64,000 nt of DNA from Coffea arabica. Taxonomy: Eukaryota; Streptophyta; Magnoliopsida; Gentianales; Rubiaceae. Under the pieces are notes generated by a model that worked only from the letters and a program-made list of their open reading frames with translations, did no database searches and had not been told where the DNA came from. Both the position numbers and the translations under genes were made by a program. The first letter of the stretch is position 1, and every line of letters begins with the position of its first letter. The stretch is from the NCBI RefSeq assembly GCF_036785885.1, contig NC_092315.1, positions 21,058,026 through 21,122,025 of the forward strand, written 5' to 3'. Below are positions 1 to 11,187 of the stretch, piece by piece.

Positions 1-420
1 TATATGTTTTTAAGATTTTTTGTTTTTCTTTTTTTCCCCCTAAATTTTCTGTTTTGTAATCCTCTGAGTCCTCCGTACTGCTTATTAGTTGACCTATTGA
101 GGCTGCGTTGCTTTCAATTACTAATTTGTAATTGTAGTCATTCATTCCCCATGGAACACATAAATTGCATCCAACACTTATATTTAGAAAACAATTGAAA
201 TCGTCCCCCACAATATAAGCAGCCTCAGCCCAACATGAAGAGGGCAATTGTGCTTGAAATGATTTATCGAATATTATTGGAAATATATTGATGTTAGTTC
301 AGTTGCACCATTTGCTGGGGAGTATTTGGATAAGAGAAATTATAAATAATGTAATTTTGATTAGAATGAGCAATTAATTTGTGAAATCCATCTTCATCTA
401 ATTAAAATACTTGAACAGAT
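1..420. other. AT-rich intergenic DNA, no gene seen
   Basis: Short open frames here have no recognisable domain and no splice context. No RNA gene or clear repeat was recognised. The stretch lies beyond the 3' end of the epimerase gene. Confidence 0.5.
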
Positions 421-747
421 GTTAAGTCCACTTTACACACTTTAACTATACTCAAATTTTCACTTTGGCCCTTAAACCTTAAAATGGGACACTTGTTATA
501 CTTTAGTTCATAAAATATAGAATATGTCCATTTTAGTTCCTAAAGTATCAAATTTGTTCCACTTTAATCCCTAAAGTATATCCACTTGGACATAAAATCT
601 GTCTCACTCCTTTAATAATAGTTTAGGGACTAAAATGTTATTTAAGTGGAACCAATTTTATAGTCTAGGGACTAAAATGTTACATTTTTATGAACTAAAA
701 TGGAAATTTAGGCAAAGCTGAAAGGTGCAAAGTGGAATTAACCCTTT
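421..747. repeat. MITE-like inverted-repeat element
   Basis: The left end has 'AAGTCCACTTTACACACTTT' and the right end, read in reverse complement, has 'TTAATTCCACTTTGCACCTT'. Internal blocks such as 'AGGGACTAAAATGTTA' and 'TTTAGTTCCTAAAGTAT' also face each other. This resembles the non-autonomous Mutator-like foldback elements elsewhere in the window, which likewise end in TTAACCC/GGGATAA-type sequence. No convincing 9-bp target-site duplication was found, so the exact limits are uncertain. Confidence 0.45.
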
Positions 748-1003
748 TGACAATAGCCATAGCATGAAAAATAAGAGAAACTCATCAATGTACAATTATT
801 ATATTTGACATTATACAACAACGCCTCACATATTGCTTCCAAAGACCCAAAAAAAAAAAGCCACACATATCAATGTTCAATCTGAACACAGTATACAAGA
901 AGAGTGGTCAAACACGTAGTTTTTATTATGAAATTGCTACAGCATGCAGATATGTTTATTTATGATTGCTCAATCACTGTATGAATTTTTCGGTGTCTCA
1001 ATC

Positions 1004-3679
1004 TCAATTGATCTTTTGAGCTTCCTCGACGCTATTTCGCATTAGGGATATAACCTGTGCTGGCTCGGACGCTCCAAATACCGAACTTCCAGCAACAATA
1101 CAATTTGCTCCTGCTGAAGCTGCTATATCAATGGTTGAAGGTCCCAACCCACCATCAACCTGCATAAAATTGAAGTAGACGTCCAAATTGAGAAGAACTC
1201 AGTCCAAATTTCAAGTTTTCTATTAAAGGTTAACTCAACAGTTTAATAAGAAATCGTATGCAAGACAAATAACTGATAATGAGCCAAGAAACAGTTCACA
1301 TTATTACGGGAGAAAGATAAAAGAACACCAAATTGAGACTGTTAAAACTAGCTAAAAGAAAAAAAGAAGTGTTCAATTTGTTCTGCCTGGGATGAGAGAA
1401 CTGAAGGAATTGGGTGTTCTTCAGTAAGAAAATGGATGATAAGCATCCTAATAATATTAGTTAAAAGCATTGAGAATGCAGGAAAAAACTGAAAATCACC
1501 TCTATATCAAGAGATGGATACTTCTGCCGAAGTGCGCGAACCTGAAATGCAAGTTGATAACTACAGCGTCAATAAATAAACAGGGCAAAGATGATGGCCA
1601 CCTACATGTGATAGAAGTGTCAGAGTACAGCACCTTATCCATTGTTTCTGGCATAAATTTTTGCCCACCAAATCCAGGTTCAACAGTCATTACAAGAACC
1701 ATTTCCGCAGGAGTTTCATTTTCAACCTGTATAAACAAATGGCAACTCATCATTATCAAGTAATTCCAAATTGCGCATGTTCAAAAGGTAACAGGAGAAA
1801 AGAGTTTAAGAAACATGAAAATTTTAGCAGTACAATCCAATGATATACACTTATAAGACATGTACCAGTGGATAAACTTCTTCAATTGGTGTTTTAGGCT
1901 TCAAGGCAACACCAGGTCTCATGCCTTTTGACTTTATTTTTTGGATAAGTTCTTGCCAATTATCTGGAAAAATTGTGGGAGTTTGGCCTCAATTTAAAGT
2001 CTAAAAGGAAAACAAAAATGTGACCAGAGAATATAGATTGCACCAAAAAGAAAAAAAAAAGTTTACCTTTTGATGCCTCGACATGAAAGGTAAATCCCGA
2101 GGCACCGGCCTTCCCAAAAGGTTCAATATAATCAAGAGGATTTGAAACCATAAGGTGGCAATCCAAATATGCACTACAAGAGAAGATTACAACAGTCTTC
2201 CATCAAAATCACCAACAAAATTTAATTAGCAGAAGTCAGCTTTAAATTTGAAACTAATTAATTAAAAGGGATATAAAAAGTAAGGATTTTACCTAGTGTG
2301 CTTTCTCAGACTTTCAATGACCGGAGCACCAATTGTAAGATTTGGGACAAAATGTCTGCAAAAGCAATCAGATGCTCTATCAAATGGCCCTCCAACTAAA
2401 ATCAGTTTAAAAAAATGGGAAAATCATTCAAAACAGCCCTCATATTTTGTAAAATAACTTTTTTTGTCCCTTACTTTTAAAAGTGTAATTTTACATTCCT
2501 TACAAATTTACATTGGTCAATTTTGTTTCCTATCTAGATTTTCGACTAGTTTTTGGCCGGAATCTATCACGTGTCTTGCACATGATCATTTTTTAGGGGT
2601 AAAATTGTCAAACATATTTTACATAATCTGATCTATAGTCTCTCATATTTCACAAAATGAAATTTTTCGTCCCTCACATTTCACAAAATAAATTTTTTCA
2701 TCCCTCAAATTTTGCAAAATAAAAATTTTCATCCCTAATTAATCATGTGTGTGATAGTATTTTCTTATTTTTAAAAACTTTTATATATATATATATATGT
2801 TTATTTGATTTCACCTGAAAAGTATAGATAGCATGTAATATATGTGTATTTGATTTCATCTACAACTACAATAAGATGTAGATGAAATCAAATACACATA
2901 TTCCATGCTATTCATATTGTTCAGGTGAATCAAATAGATATATATATATAATATATGAGTTTAAAAAAAAAAAGAAATTATTCGCACACATGATTAATGA
3001 GAGATGAAAAAATTCATTTTATTAAATGTAAAGGACGGAAAAATTCATTTTTTGAAATGTAAGAGACGCAAAAATTTATTTTGTAAAATATGAGAGGCGA
3101 AAAAAATCAAATTATGTGAAATTTGATTTAACAAATTTGCCTCTAAAAAATGATCACGTGCAAGGCATGTGCTGGATTCCAACAAAAAACTAGTCGAAAA
3201 TCTAGGTAGGGACCAAATTTGACCAATGTGAATTTATAAGAAACGTAAAATTACATTTTTAAAAGTGAGATAAAAAAAAGTTATTTTGCAAAATATGAGG
3301 GACGTTTTGATAAATTTTCTCTAAAAAAATTATTGAAGTACTAAGAGAACTATGAAGTTTTTTTTTTTTTTCTATGGTTTGAAGTGATGGCTTCATCATC
3401 TGGAAATCCAACCTACCCGTCCTGCAAAGCCACAGATCAGAATTTCAAGTTCAAACTTACTTTTATCCAATTTTAATGCTAATGTTCAAGAGAACATAGC
3501 CAAAAGGGGGAAAAAAGGCTTGAAACAATAGAAGCCTATATTGACGTTATGATGCATGTTAGTACCATGATGTCCATATGAAGCCAATCAGCACCACAGT
3601 GGAGCATGCGCTCTGCCTCAGATGCCAAATTGGCAAAGTCTGATGATAGCATCGATGGTGCGATTTTGGGCTTCACCAT
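1004..3679 (-). CDS. RPE: Ribulose-phosphate 3-epimerase, cytosolic type (8 coding exons)
   Basis: Interconverts ribulose 5-phosphate and xylulose 5-phosphate in the pentose phosphate pathway. The predicted coding exons on the minus strand are 3566-3679 (ATG at 3679), 3417-3421, 2293-2355, 2067-2173, 1866-1963, 1634-1726, 1500-1541 and 1004-1159 (stop TGA at 1004-1006). All junctions are GT-AG and the phases fit, giving 225 aa, the usual size of the cytosolic enzyme. Family landmarks are '[11 protein letters not shown]' near the N-terminus, 'HMDIM' plus 'DGHFVPN', 'DCHLMVSNP', '[12 protein letters not shown]', 'VDGGLGP' and '[13 protein letters not shown]'. These include the metal-binding His/Asp and the phosphate-binding Gly residues. 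No transit peptide precedes the start, so a cytosolic location is inferred. An untranslated leader is spliced at about 3739; its upstream exon was not located. The intron between the microexon and the third exon holds a foldback transposon. Confidence 0.93.
2417..3321. mobile_element. Foldback Mutator-like element, 905 bp, in an epimerase intron
   Basis: The element is flanked by identical 9-bp direct repeats TAAAAAAAT (2408-2416 and 3322-3330), the target-site length of Mutator-like elements. The ends are inverted: the left reads 'GGGAAAATCATTCAAAAC', the right in reverse complement 'GAGAAAATTTATCAAAAC'. Complementarity continues for roughly 400 bp per arm, for example 'CGACTAGTTTTTGG' against 'CAAAAAACTAGTCG'. 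It meets at a centre with 'GATGAAATCAAATACACATA' and its reverse complement. There is no transposase, so it is non-autonomous. Confidence 0.85.
3417..3421 (-). other. RPE: Predicted 5-nt microexon of the epimerase gene
   Basis: The first coding exon ends after codon 38 (Met) at a GTAC donor. The next obvious exon begins with 'ACATTTTG', leaving the conserved Asp-Gly uncoded. Between them on the minus strand is 'TTTGCAG', then GACGG, then 'GTAGGT', a perfect acceptor and donor around five bases. Inserting GACGG restores the reading frame and supplies exactly Asp-Gly before His-Phe-Val-Pro, the family signature. I infer a constitutive microexon; a cDNA would settle it. Confidence 0.8.
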
Positions 3680-3738
3680 TGCTGAACCTCACACTATTTG
3701 CAATTATCCCGTTTCTCAACTTTGATTAACTCTTTATG
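3680..3738 (-). other. RPE: 5' untranslated exon part of the epimerase gene
   Basis: Directly upstream of the start codon on the minus strand, a 'TGTAATTTCAG' acceptor ends at about 3739. This suggests that the leader is spliced and that a separate first exon lies further upstream, at higher coordinates. No coding potential is needed here. Confidence 0.4.
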
Positions 3739-4601
3739 CTGAAATTACACAAAGGATCGATTCAGACAAATACAGTAATTTCATATCCTATTCTTTAAAA
3801 AAATTAAAAAATAAAAAAAGGAGGAGGAGCATGTGCATACAATGCCAGTGACATGTCTAAAAAGCTCAAAAACCTGCAATAGGTCCATATTTCATGTATC
3901 TACCACGATCACCACATAAATCATATACAATCATTTTGAATGCGGGTTCATAACACCAATAAGTATTGCAAAGGTTCTCTTAGAACTCTGAACTTTTCAG
4001 GGATGTGAAGCTGACTATCAATCTCAGATGCGTAAGCTAAATTCCAAATCAAGAGGCTACAGAGGGAAAACATTTTCAACCATCAAATAACTTACAACAC
4101 CATACCATATCTCCATAGTAATCAGAACTAATAAAGAAACTCATCTTGACGGAAAACTCAGCTGAAAACTGTAAACAACGAAATCAATAAACCTACTTTC
4201 TGCATCCAATCCACTTAGAAAAAAATTAAACTTCGTGTGGGGCTAATAGTTTTCATTTCCCATCTCATGGAAAACCCTTTTCGCTCCACCTAGCTTTATC
4301 CCCCTCCAGGGCTCAATAAATGCACTTAAAAAACGTTAACCAAAAGGCACCAACAAATACTTATGCATCAAAGATAGACAAATCACAGTTTTGTACCTAA
4401 GCATAATCCTATTCAATTAATTGCAGGATTCTACATATATACACCCTTAATAAGTTAAAATACACGTATGACCATGGAATTTTGTGATCATGTGATCGCC
4501 CAACACCTTATCAAACTATTTCTGGGTCTTGATATTACAATTCCCACAACAAAGAAAAATATACATAATAAATTAAATGACTAATCAAATGTCATATCCT
4601 A
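3739..4601. other. Non-coding DNA upstream of the epimerase start
   Basis: AT-rich sequence without a recognisable coding exon. It may be a 5'-leader intron or promoter of the epimerase gene. The first untranslated exon could not be placed. Confidence 0.4.
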
Positions 4602-5380
4602 TTCATTAAGAAAAAAAGAGAAAAGGCATAGGAATATCTTAACAAAGAAACTAATTCACACTTCCCAAACACACATTTTGTAGTGCTCATATCTACATTT
4701 CTACATCATCAAAGCAAGCAACAATCCTCATGTGCTCTGTTGGGGACTGGACCCTAGGGCACAATTCACAACAAAATCAGCTTATCAAGTGGCCAATGAC
4801 ATTCAAGAGCATAGGGAAGGGGAACACAGAGGATGGAAGAGAATCTGGAAGCAAAAAGGTCCAGGACGTTGGCAGTTCTTGCTCTGGTTAAGTAGGCATG
4901 GGACATTGCTCACTAATGAGGCAAAAAGAAAGCAACGTATGCAAACTGCTGGTAAAAGACCCACTTACTCAGAAACGCAGAAAAAAAGAGCATATCTACA
5001 CATTTTGTAGATATGCATTAAGAAAAAAAGAGAAAAGGCGTAGGAATATCTTATCAAAGAAACTAATTCACACTTCCCAAATACACATTTTGTAGTGCTC
5101 ATATCTACATTTCTATATCATCAAAGCAAGCAACAATCCTCATGTGCTCTGTTGGGGACTGGACCCTAGGGCACAATTCACAACAAAATCAGCTTATCAA
5201 GTGGCCAATGACATTCAAGAGCATAGGGAAGGGGAACACAGAAGATGGAAGAGAATCTGGAAGCAAACAGGTCTGGTCAAGTAGGCATGGGACATTGCTC
5301 ACTAATCAGGCAAAAAGAAAGCAACGTATGCAAACTGCTGGTAAAAGACCCACTTACTCAGAAACACAGAAGACACTTTG
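4602..5380 (+). repeat. Tandem duplication inside a LINE remnant (period about 417 bp)
   Basis: The block starting 'AAGAAAAAAAGAGAAAAGGC' at about 4600 recurs from about 5020. Both copies contain 'TGTGCTCTGTTGGGGACTGG' and the same coding fragment. The second copy differs by a few substitutions and by a 23-bp deletion after 'GAAGCAAA'. The duplication therefore arose after the LINE fragment was in place. Confidence 0.85.
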
Positions 5381-6240
5381 CATGCAGTATGAGATTGTAA
5401 CTGGATAGAAAACATATGGAAGCAGTTGGTAGACAAATCGATGTGGTCTGTTTTCAGAAGCCAAACTTTGGAAGAATGGATTGACTGAAATCTAAAGATG
5501 AAACATATGGGGATAGATCAGAAGTTATACTGACATATTTTGTTTCAATAAGTAGTATATCATGCCTGGACAGCTCGAAACTTCTTAAATGTGAAAGGTG
5601 GATTGAGAATTAGTGCAACCAATCTACTAGAGCTCTGCTAGAGCTGGCAAGACAAGCACAATCTGGATTAGAGAGACGAATTGGCAGTGAGCAAGTGGAA
5701 TGGAAAAGCATCAGCAGGAAAAAGCTTTCCACGGGCTGGGTGAAAGTCAATGTGGATGGAGCTTTGGCCGCAAATCCAGGCAATGCAGGGGAAGGTGGAG
5801 TTATAAGGGCTGAACTGGGGGCATGGAGGAAGGGATTCTGCTGCAATTTGGGCACAGCTAGTAATATAGTGGCTGAATTCTGGGGTATCATTCATGGGAT
5901 TGAGCTAGCATGGAAGGAAGGTTATAGGAAAGTTTAATTAGAAACTGACTCTCTGTCAAGTATTGAGGAACATAACACAGATACTCCACATGCTAACCTG
6001 ATCAGGAAAATCAAGGCAGGGATGGCAAGGAACTGGGATATTAAGCTGGCACATTCATGGAGAGGGGGAAATATGACTGCAGATGAGCTGGCGAAGATGA
6101 GCTTAAGGATTGAAGATTCTAGATGAACCACCAGAGGCTCTTAGGAAGTGTCTGTATGCTGATGTCACAGGGGTAGCTTTTTCTAGATTAGTTAGTGTCT
6201 GATTGGCCTTAAGCCTCTGAAGAATCAAAAAATAAAAAAT
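4732..6240 (+). pseudogene. LINE (L1-type) 3' end: zinc-binding and RNase H remnants
   Basis: The first frame, 4732-5010, reads 'FTTKSAYQ' followed by a Trp-rich stretch ('GWKRIWKQ'). This is the zinc-binding region that follows reverse transcriptase in plant LINEs. From about 5695 comes an RNase H domain of plant LINE type: 'GWVKVNVDGA', 'GEGGVIR', 'IVAEFWGIIHGIELAW', then after a stop 'LETDSL' and 'GGNMTADELAKM'. These carry the catalytic Asp/Glu/Asp pattern. Stops and frame changes occur throughout, so nothing functional remains. An A-rich tail at about 6225-6300 is consistent with the LINE 3' end. It lies antisense to the epimerase gene. Confidence 0.8.
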
Positions 6241-6244
6241 GAAA

Positions 6245-7496
6245 AATAAATAAATCAAGCAATAATCCCAAAAAAAATGCAACAAACACAAGTTTTAAAA
6301 TGCTCATAATAAAAATAAAAAAAATGGAAAATAGGCTGATGACAGTTTGTAACTCTGTGATAAGTTACAGACAAATCACCGCTCAATTTTCGGTAGGAAA
6401 CTGACAACCAGCACCTCCTGTTTATCCATTCCTTATATTTGACTCATCATTCCTATGCCCGTGTACGCTGTGTCTTTCAGCCTCAATGTTCTTTAACCAC
6501 TGCAGTTATCGTCTCTCCATGGATGACAACATCACTCATTTCTGCTAAATATTTTTTTTTCGTCAACATTCCTTTTCAAAAACTGCTACCATTTGTTTAG
6601 TCGACTTAAAAAAAGTGGATACAATAACAAATGAATCAAGAAAAGAACTTTCATATTTTGTAGGTTTGGATTGTATAATGTTGGGAATAATTATCTAAAT
6701 ACTAAAATATTTGCATATACCGGTTAGGATGACATCTGTGAGATTCAACCTCATAGTGTCTGCGATCTAACTACTACTCAGACAATTCTAACATTACAGA
6801 CGTTTGTAACTTCACATTTACAGACTTCTGTCTGTTCTGTTTCTGATATTCTGAAAAAGAAAACCGATAGTTTTGTTAATCAGACATAAACCCCATTCCA
6901 TCCTGCCTCTCCCCTGTCCCCTCCAAGTTCTCCTCTTCCCATAGCCAACTCCCTCCATCTCCATCACTCTTGCGTCCACCACATTTCTCCACTTTCCCGA
7001 TGGTCCTGCAAGTCCAAATTCCCCCTCTTCTTTTCTCACTCTACATACGCCCTAACACTCCTCCCTTTTGCTCATGGTGACCTTGATATTAACCATGTCA
7101 TCCATATTAAACTGCATGTCCATGCCAGTTTCGTGCGCAAGGTGTGATGAATAGTATTAGTGTGTGCTTCGACAAAAGAGTGATTTTAGGATGGAATCAT
7201 TTGATTAATTTAGGAGATTTCTTGATACATGAGATTTTCCTGAGTTCTGTTAATTCTGTTTCTAAACTGCCCACAAAATTATGGAATTTGACGAGCATCA
7301 AGTCAAGGTCAATACCCAAATGAAATCAAACAAAATCCAGAATCCAAATTTTCCTAAAAACCCAAAAAACAGTTCAAGAAACTCAAATAACGAAGAGAAC
7401 CCTGGTTAATTGAGGAACAGAGAAAGAGATCCAAGAAAGATTGGAACGAGTCGAAACCAGAAATTGTAATATTGAAACTTAATATATATAAAATTC
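6245..7496. other. Intergenic DNA, no gene identified
   Basis: The minus strand is purine-rich at 6890-7060, and the open frames on either strand show no domain. Around 7330-7450 the minus strand is pyrimidine-rich and resembles a plant 5' leader. This is only suggestive of a transcription start or an untranslated exon of a minus-strand gene such as the epimerase. Confidence 0.3.
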
Positions 7497-7693
7497 AGAA
7501 CCATTAAAAAGTAAGCGAAATTCAAGGAGCTCTTCTTTCGTACCTGGAATTTGAATCCCTTTTAATTCTCCACGACTGTGAAAATAGACACTATAAGGCC
7601 AATCCTAGTGTATCAGAAGAGTCTCTTGCTGATGCCTATAAGGCGAACAATTATGACCTTGATGCCACAATTGACATGTTGACCCACCTTGAG
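7497..7693 (+). pseudogene. CUE-domain exon, CID5/CID6-like; isolated
   Basis: An open frame runs to a good donor ('CTTGAG' then GTAAGG at 7694). It encodes 'NPSVSEESLADAYKANNYD' followed by 'LDATIDMLTHLE'. This is the conserved core of the CUE ubiquitin-binding domain as found in small plant CTC-interacting-domain (CID) proteins. No convincing acceptor, start codon or further exons of this gene were found on either side. It may be an orphaned gene fragment or one exon of a small gene whose other exons I could not recognise. Confidence 0.45.
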
Positions 7694-7881
7694 GTAAGGG
7701 TCTGAATTATTTTTGAGATCAAGAATTAGAGTTCTGGTATAGAGGCAATTAGAATTTATATTCTTCTGAGAGTTTTGTTTTTATGTTTTTATTTTTGTGT
7801 GGTGAACTTATTTATTAGGTAAGTGGAGATTGGATTGGAAGTTATTTTATTGGTTTCTGGGTTTAGGTCCAGTTAGAAGTT

Positions 7882-8118
7882 TTATAAGCCTGATAGTTTT
7901 TTTTTTTTTTTTTTTTGTCGACACAGGGGTGTCCGGGTCAATCCTTACGGGGCCCGACTAATCCCCTGCGGCCCGGGCCTGGCGCCCCAACCTGACCCTA
8001 GCACGTTAAGTGTGCGGAGGAATCCAGCAGAGCTGAGACTCGAACTCGGGACCTCTCGGTCCCTGTGGGAGGAGGCTACCGCTGGACCATTCACGCGGGG
8101 GCTTATATGCCTGATAGT
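7882..8118 (-). mobile_element. tRNA-derived SINE with target-site duplication
   Basis: Read on the minus strand, the element starts at 8102. It carries an RNA polymerase III box A, GGTCCAGCGG (plus strand 8079-8088), and a box B, GTTCGAGTC (plus strand 8037-8045), about 34 nt apart as in a tRNA gene. It ends in an A-tail, seen as T residues at 7898-7916. Flanking direct repeats TTATAAGCCTGATAGT (7882-7897) and TTATATGCCTGATAGT (8103-8118) differ at one base. The body is GC-rich, unlike its surroundings. The short element has no ORF and relies on LINE machinery, a family trait. Confidence 0.9.
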
Positions 8119-9739
8119 AGTATGCTGTGAAACTGCACTTCCTACGTAGCTGATCTTATAAATGTTCAGTTATAGCTCTGCTATAACTCCTAATGCAAGG
8201 TCACAGTTCATGGATTCTTGCTACCATTGTTATGACTTCATTCAGTATAGTACTAATAACAAGAATGATCAGAGTTTTCCAAATTGTTCCATCTCTTATA
8301 TTCCTATGTGTATGATCTGTGAAATTCTACAGTGTTTGACTAATTAATGCTGGATCTATAATACAGTATTTGAGTACAAATACACAGCATGGCGTCTTCT
8401 TTATGTATGTAATTTCTGAGGTATTGGATGATGCAAAGGTGGTATAACATTGGGCGTGCCAGACATAAATACAGCAGTTGGAACTGTTATGAGGTCTCAG
8501 AAATTTGGGTTAATAGCATGACTACTATGACGAGTTTAAGGACCCCAGTTCCTAACTTTCGGGCTATGGGTTTTGTTCACTGGGTTAGGAAACATACCCC
8601 CAATCACAATTTCCCATTTCCCTTTTCACTCAAAGCTATTTTACTAGCTATGTTCCTCACACGTACCGCTCACAAAAATTTCACAAAATCACCTCTTGAT
8701 TCTCTTCCAGTCCCACTGTCACAGAAAATACAACATTACATTTGCCTTTCTCAGCCTATTACGAACCCATACATACCCACAATCCAATCCCACTAAAGCC
8801 CTTTATCTTGTACAAGAAAATGTTGATAAAAAATTAATAAGGGTAAAACCCACAAGTAAGCAGAATCCAAAAGTAGGAGATGACTCCATCCATAAATCAA
8901 ATGAAACCCAAAAAAACTGGACTGAAATTTTTGGCAAAAAAAACAATTAGGGCAAAACATTTGGGGGAAAATTAGGGAGAAAAAAGAGAATCGGCATACC
9001 TTTTTTTGTAGAGAGTTGCTGCTAAATGTAGTCTTCTATTTGCTCATTGCCGAGCCAAGATCAATTAGGAGGTGGCGAGGAGATGTTTCGGCAGAGATGA
9101 GGAGTAGTGTTATTTGGTTCTAAGTGTTGGCTATTGGCTGGTAGTGATGTTTCGGTAGAGTGAATGAATAAACAAGACCACCGATGGTTGGTTTCACCAA
9201 GTGTTCAATATCAATTCCGGCCTCTCCTCAGACTATTGACTTTGAATAAAATTTCAATTCTTTAGATTTCCCCCTTACTTGTTCAGTACCAAAATTTCAA
9301 ACAAAGTTTTTTAGTTTCCAACATTTTAGTACATATAATATTTTACTAATATATTATTATTTGCTACTTTTAAATATTTTTGTGAAAATATTCATAATGG
9401 GTGAGAAAATTATGTTGCAATACTACAAGTGGTAAATGCACCTTGGTCCTGCTTCAAATAGTTAATTTTTTTATGACATCAAATAGTTGATCCGATATTA
9501 ATATTGATATCATTTTCTCAAAATTATGAACTAAATTACAACTTATTTATCTTTCTTTCCATTATTTTTGCCCAATACTCCAGAATTTTGTTTTGTTATT
9601 TTATAATAAGGAGAGATGATTTGTTTCAAATGGTTAATTTCACTTTAAATTATTGCACTAATATTAATTTACATGACAAAATTTGAGTTCCTAACAATTA
9701 AAAAATTCATTAGAGAGCAAATACAGAATAACAATTGCT
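8119..9739. other. Intergenic DNA, no gene identified
   Basis: The largest open frame (8428-8796) has no recognisable domain and no splice context. The stretch is AT-rich with several short poly-A tracts. Nothing further was recognised. Confidence 0.35.
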
Positions 9740-9759
9740 ATAGTATATAAATATTTTAA

Positions 9760-10053
9760 ATCAGATCGTGACAAGAGAAAGTTGTCACTAACTAGTTCCA
9801 TTATTATCAGTGACAACAACAACCAAGTTGTCAAAGAAAGCGGAATTATTACTGACAATATTTAGATAGTCGTCGCTGATGTAGTTTGGCGCGATGTGGC
9901 GGGAGTTCAACTGTAATGACAATCCTGATGCCTTTGCTCCTTTCAGTCAATTGTGACAACTTTTCCTGTTGTGGCTAATGGGCCCCATTTTGTGACGACT
10001 AATTTTCGTCACTAGGAAATGTTGTCACTAATAACCAAATTTCTTGTAGTGAC
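9760..10053 (-). mobile_element. CACTA (En/Spm) transposon end, fragment
   Basis: The right border reads 'ACCAAATTTCTTGTAGTG', i.e. CACTACAAGAAATTTGGT on the minus strand, the canonical CACTA terminal inverted repeat. Inside it are many copies of the subterminal motif 'GTTGTCAC/GTGACAAC', in both orientations. The opposite terminus was not found, so this is probably a truncated or deleted copy. Confidence 0.65.
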
Positions 10054-10389
10054 TATTACAATTTGGCATTTAAATGCCTCTTAAATAATTAAAAATAAAT
10101 ATACAAAATTAAACAAATAAAGCAAATAAATAATTAAATGAAATAAAAACATTCAAAAAAAAACATGCAAAAACGCACATAAAGTCACATAGGGGCACAT
10201 AGGGTCAAATAAAATCAAAATAAAGGATTAGAGTGTACTTCCCTTGAATTGGTGACTTAGTGAAACGAAATTACTTATTTGCCCTCCAAAACAATAAAAT
10301 GGTCAAGGCATCGCTTTAATTAATAAATAATTACAAGAAATAAAAATAAATATGAAATTGAATCAATCAAAGCATTCAAATAAAAGTAA
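10054..10389. other. AT-rich spacer, nothing recognised
   Basis: Low-complexity A/T-rich DNA between two transposon remnants. There is no coding frame with a recognisable product. Confidence 0.4.
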
Positions 10390-10765
10390 GGTGGCGTTTG
10401 GTTCGCACATCGGAATCGGATTCAGATTCGGAATTGGATATCATGGGTTTGGAATGAGGTTATTCATTCTAATACATTTGTTTGGTTCAAGCACCTGGAA
10501 TGTGTATCATTACTATAGTTGATATTTGGTTTGTCGACTCTTTCGGAATGGAATATAAGAAATTTTCACTAATTAAATATATTAGTATAAATGTATTAGT
10601 AAATTTAGTCTAACTGATTAATAATTTCTATTAGTAAACATGTATAATTATTAGTATAATTGATAATATTAATTATAATACATAAATTAATATACATTAT
10701 ATAATACATATAACTAATAATAATATTATTATAAGTTTGTAACTAATTAATATGTGGAAAATCAA
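10390..10765. mobile_element. PIF/Harbinger-like MITE, partial copy
   Basis: It begins 'GGTGGCGTTTGGTTCGCACA' right after TAA, the usual TWA target of this superfamily. About 360 bp match, in reverse complement, the right part of the element at 43285-44016. Shared blocks include the 'GTCGACTCTTTCGGAATGG'/'GAAAGAGTCAACGAACC' region and 'TATTAGTAAATTTAG'. The far end could not be defined and may be interrupted or lost. Confidence 0.6.
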
Positions 10766-11187
10766 CTGGTTTTATATGTATGTTGATTACAATTAACTCC
10801 CTTGGCCTCTTTATTATTTTAATTTGTATTAATCCCTTCTTATTAGTAAATACAAGTGTTATAGATAAGTCAAACGTGAACTATACACGAAAACTAACTA
10901 GTGTTTTTTGTGCTCTCTATTAGAAAGAAAAAAGAAGAAAATTAAATTTATTTCTATATATTTGACTATTCCTTAGACTATAGTACAAACTCCCCAGCTT
11001 CACTTTTTCCCTTATGCTCATGTCTTCGTCATTATAATCTTGTCACTTGAGATTACTTGCCGCTACATTACTTGAGCCATCATTTATGTTTGCCCCACAA
11101 CCAAAGAAATTTTTTTTTTCTCTTCTAAATGTTTAAAACACATCATTTTAGTATTTTACCTAACAGTAAAATACAATAAATACTAAC

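Noticed and set aside
4..198. Open frame of 64 codons at the left edge
   Set aside because: Low-complexity, T-rich translation, no domain, no splice or promoter context.
1661..1843. Plus-strand frame overlapping the epimerase gene
   Set aside because: Antisense to a conserved exon and running into an intron. A chance frame.
8037..8088. Possible tRNA gene
   Set aside because: Boxes A and B are present, but the rest does not fold into a cloverleaf and an A-tail and target duplication follow. It is a SINE.
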